Source of the DNA: Cytophagales bacterium
Lineage (GTDB): Bacteria > Bacteroidota > Bacteroidia > Cytophagales > Cyclobacteriaceae
NCBI GenBank assembly: GCA_003541895.1
Contig: DPLR01000482.1
Coordinates: forward strand, 1 to 7,313
Direction: 5' to 3'
Length of the DNA stretch: 7,313 bases
Notes under the pieces: generated by a model
Database searches by the model: none
What the model was told of the DNA's origin: nothing
What the model saw: only the letters and a program-made list of their open reading frames with translations
Program-made: the position numbers and the translations under genes
In this document: positions 7,107 through 7,313 of the stretch, piece after piece
Layout of the letters: every line of letters begins with the position of its first letter
Numbering within the stretch: position 1 is the stretch's first letter

Positions 7107-7172
7107 AAAGGTATTTGGGGATGAGATCAGCAAGTGAATTAAATTTGTTTCTGATCTCGTCCCAAATACTTT
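7107..7172 (+). terminator. Long hairpin terminator after rpsA
   Basis: The left arm 7112-7130 and right arm 7151-7168 are nearly complementary over about 18 pairs (one bulge, one wobble), and AAAG (7107-7110) with CTTT (7169-7172) can extend the base. The loop is 20 bases and A/T-rich. It starts 8 bases after the rpsA stop. The T-tract after the stem is short (CTTT then AAAA), so it may act as an mRNA 3' end protector as well as, or rather than, a strong terminator. Confidence 0.65.
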
Positions 7173-7174
7173 AA
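7144..7174 (+). promoter_or_regulatory. Probable promoter of the tRNA-Cys region
   Basis: TTTG (7144-7147) is followed by 19 bases and TACTTTAA (7167-7174), which matches the Bacteroidota promoter pattern with only the last two bases of the -7 box off. It closely resembles the promoter before the lysine-rich gene (TTTG, 19 bases, TACTTTTA). The -33 box lies in the loop of the rpsA terminator and the -7 box at the base of its stem. Initiation near 7181 would transcribe the broken tRNA copy and then the intact tRNA-Cys. Confidence 0.5.
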
Positions 7175-7193
7175 AAGGTTCCGTGGCCGAGTG
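7173..7193 (+). repeat. 21-base direct repeat of the tRNA-Cys 5' end, copy 1
   Basis: Bases 7173-7193 are identical to 7238-7258, an offset of 65 bases. The repeat covers four A residues of flank plus the first 17 bases of tRNA-Cys (GGTTCCGTGGCCGAGTG). A second exact match of 14 bases, TGAGCTCTGCAAAA, links 7210-7223 with 7266-7279. Confidence 0.9.
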
Positions 7194-7223
7194 TCCCGAA
7201 ATTTCGGGATGAGCTCTGCAAAA
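7177..7223 (+). pseudogene. Broken tRNA-Cys copy interrupted by a palindrome
   Basis: This is a second, partial tRNA-Cys. It carries the 5' acceptor strand and first half of the D arm (7177-7193), then the 5' anticodon strand with the GCA anticodon and following A residues (7210-7223). The seven bases GCTAGGC between these parts in the intact gene are replaced here by a 16-base palindrome (7194-7209). Everything after CAAAA is absent: there is no 3' anticodon strand, T arm or 3' acceptor strand, and the sequence runs into TCGGGTAGAAAATAAA. It cannot fold as a working tRNA. Confidence 0.8.
7194..7209. repeat. Perfect 16-base palindrome TCCCGAAATTTCGGGA
   Basis: The sequence equals its own reverse complement over all 16 bases and sits where the D loop and 3' D strand belong in the broken tRNA-Cys copy. 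Its CCCGA (7195-7199) could pair instead with a second TCGGG at 7224-7228. Its origin is unknown; a dispersed palindromic repeat is one possibility. Confidence 0.9.
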
Positions 7224-7241
7224 TCGGGTAGAAAATAAAAA

Positions 7242-7312
7242 GGTTCCGTGGCCGAGTGGCTAGGCTGAGCTCTGCAAAAGCTCCTACAGCGGTTCGAATC
7301 CGCTCGAGACCT
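7242..7312 (+). tRNA. tRNA-Cys (GCA anticodon)
   Basis: The 71-base gene folds as a cloverleaf. The acceptor strand is GGTTCCG (7242-7248), the D stem is GCC/GGC, and the anticodon stem GAGCT/AGCTC encloses CTGCAAA with anticodon GCA. A CTAC variable loop is followed by T stem AGCGG/CCGCT around TTCGAAT. The discriminator is T (7312), as expected for tRNA-Cys. The acceptor 3' strand is CGAGACC (7305-7311), which leaves a C-A mismatch at position 5-68 (7246 with 7307); a G at 7307 would restore it. The next base, C at 7313, could begin an encoded CCA, but the window ends there. Confidence 0.93.
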
Positions 7313-7313
7313 C

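Noticed and set aside
7173..7258. Attachment site of an integrated element at tRNA-Cys
   Set aside because: The duplicated part is the 5' rather than the 3' end of the tRNA, the copies are only 65 bases apart, and no integrase or other mobile gene is present.

Overview
The window looks like a piece of a Bacteroidota chromosome, probably from the Cytophagales side of the phylum. That placement is an inference. It rests on the style of the proteins (a long, six-domain ribosomal protein S1 with charged tails, a MacB-type ATPase beside a TolC protein, small secreted OmpA-like and lipocalin-like proteins), on A/T-leaning codon use, on the lack of Shine-Dalgarno sequences before most starts, and on several promoter-like sites of the Bacteroidota type (TTTG, about 19 bases, TAnnTTTG). 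Both ends cut through features: asnB has lost its first codons at the left edge, and a tRNA-Cys gene ends one base before the right edge.

Layout. 1-1560 (+): glutamine-dependent asparagine synthetase B, 5'-truncated. 1583-2306 (-): a small lysine-rich protein of unknown function, with its own promoter, lying downstream of a secreted lipocalin-like protein. 2342-2776 (+): a small secreted OmpA-domain protein, divergent from the lipocalin-like gene with only 35 bases between the starts. 2908-4949 (+): a two-gene export unit, ABC ATPase then TolC-type outer-membrane channel, closed by a hairpin terminator. 5083-7098 (+): rpsA (ribosomal protein S1), preceded by a 133-base spacer that holds a terminator, a promoter box and several competing RNA structures. 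7099-7313 (+): the rpsA terminator, a promoter nested in it, a broken tRNA-Cys copy carrying a perfect 16-base palindrome, and an intact tRNA-Cys.

Most of the genes are housekeeping or envelope functions: amino-acid synthesis, efflux, translation and Cys decoding. I do not see a defence system, prophage, CRISPR array or transposase. The points that deserve attention are: (1) a sharp change of codon use inside asnB, at about 620-680, which suggests a mosaic gene or a chimeric assembly; (2) the rpsA leader, with a terminator that overlaps an alternative hairpin and a possible pseudoknot just before the start codon; (3) the interrupted tRNA-Cys copy directly before the intact gene; and (4) promoter elements embedded in terminator hairpins on both sides of rpsA.
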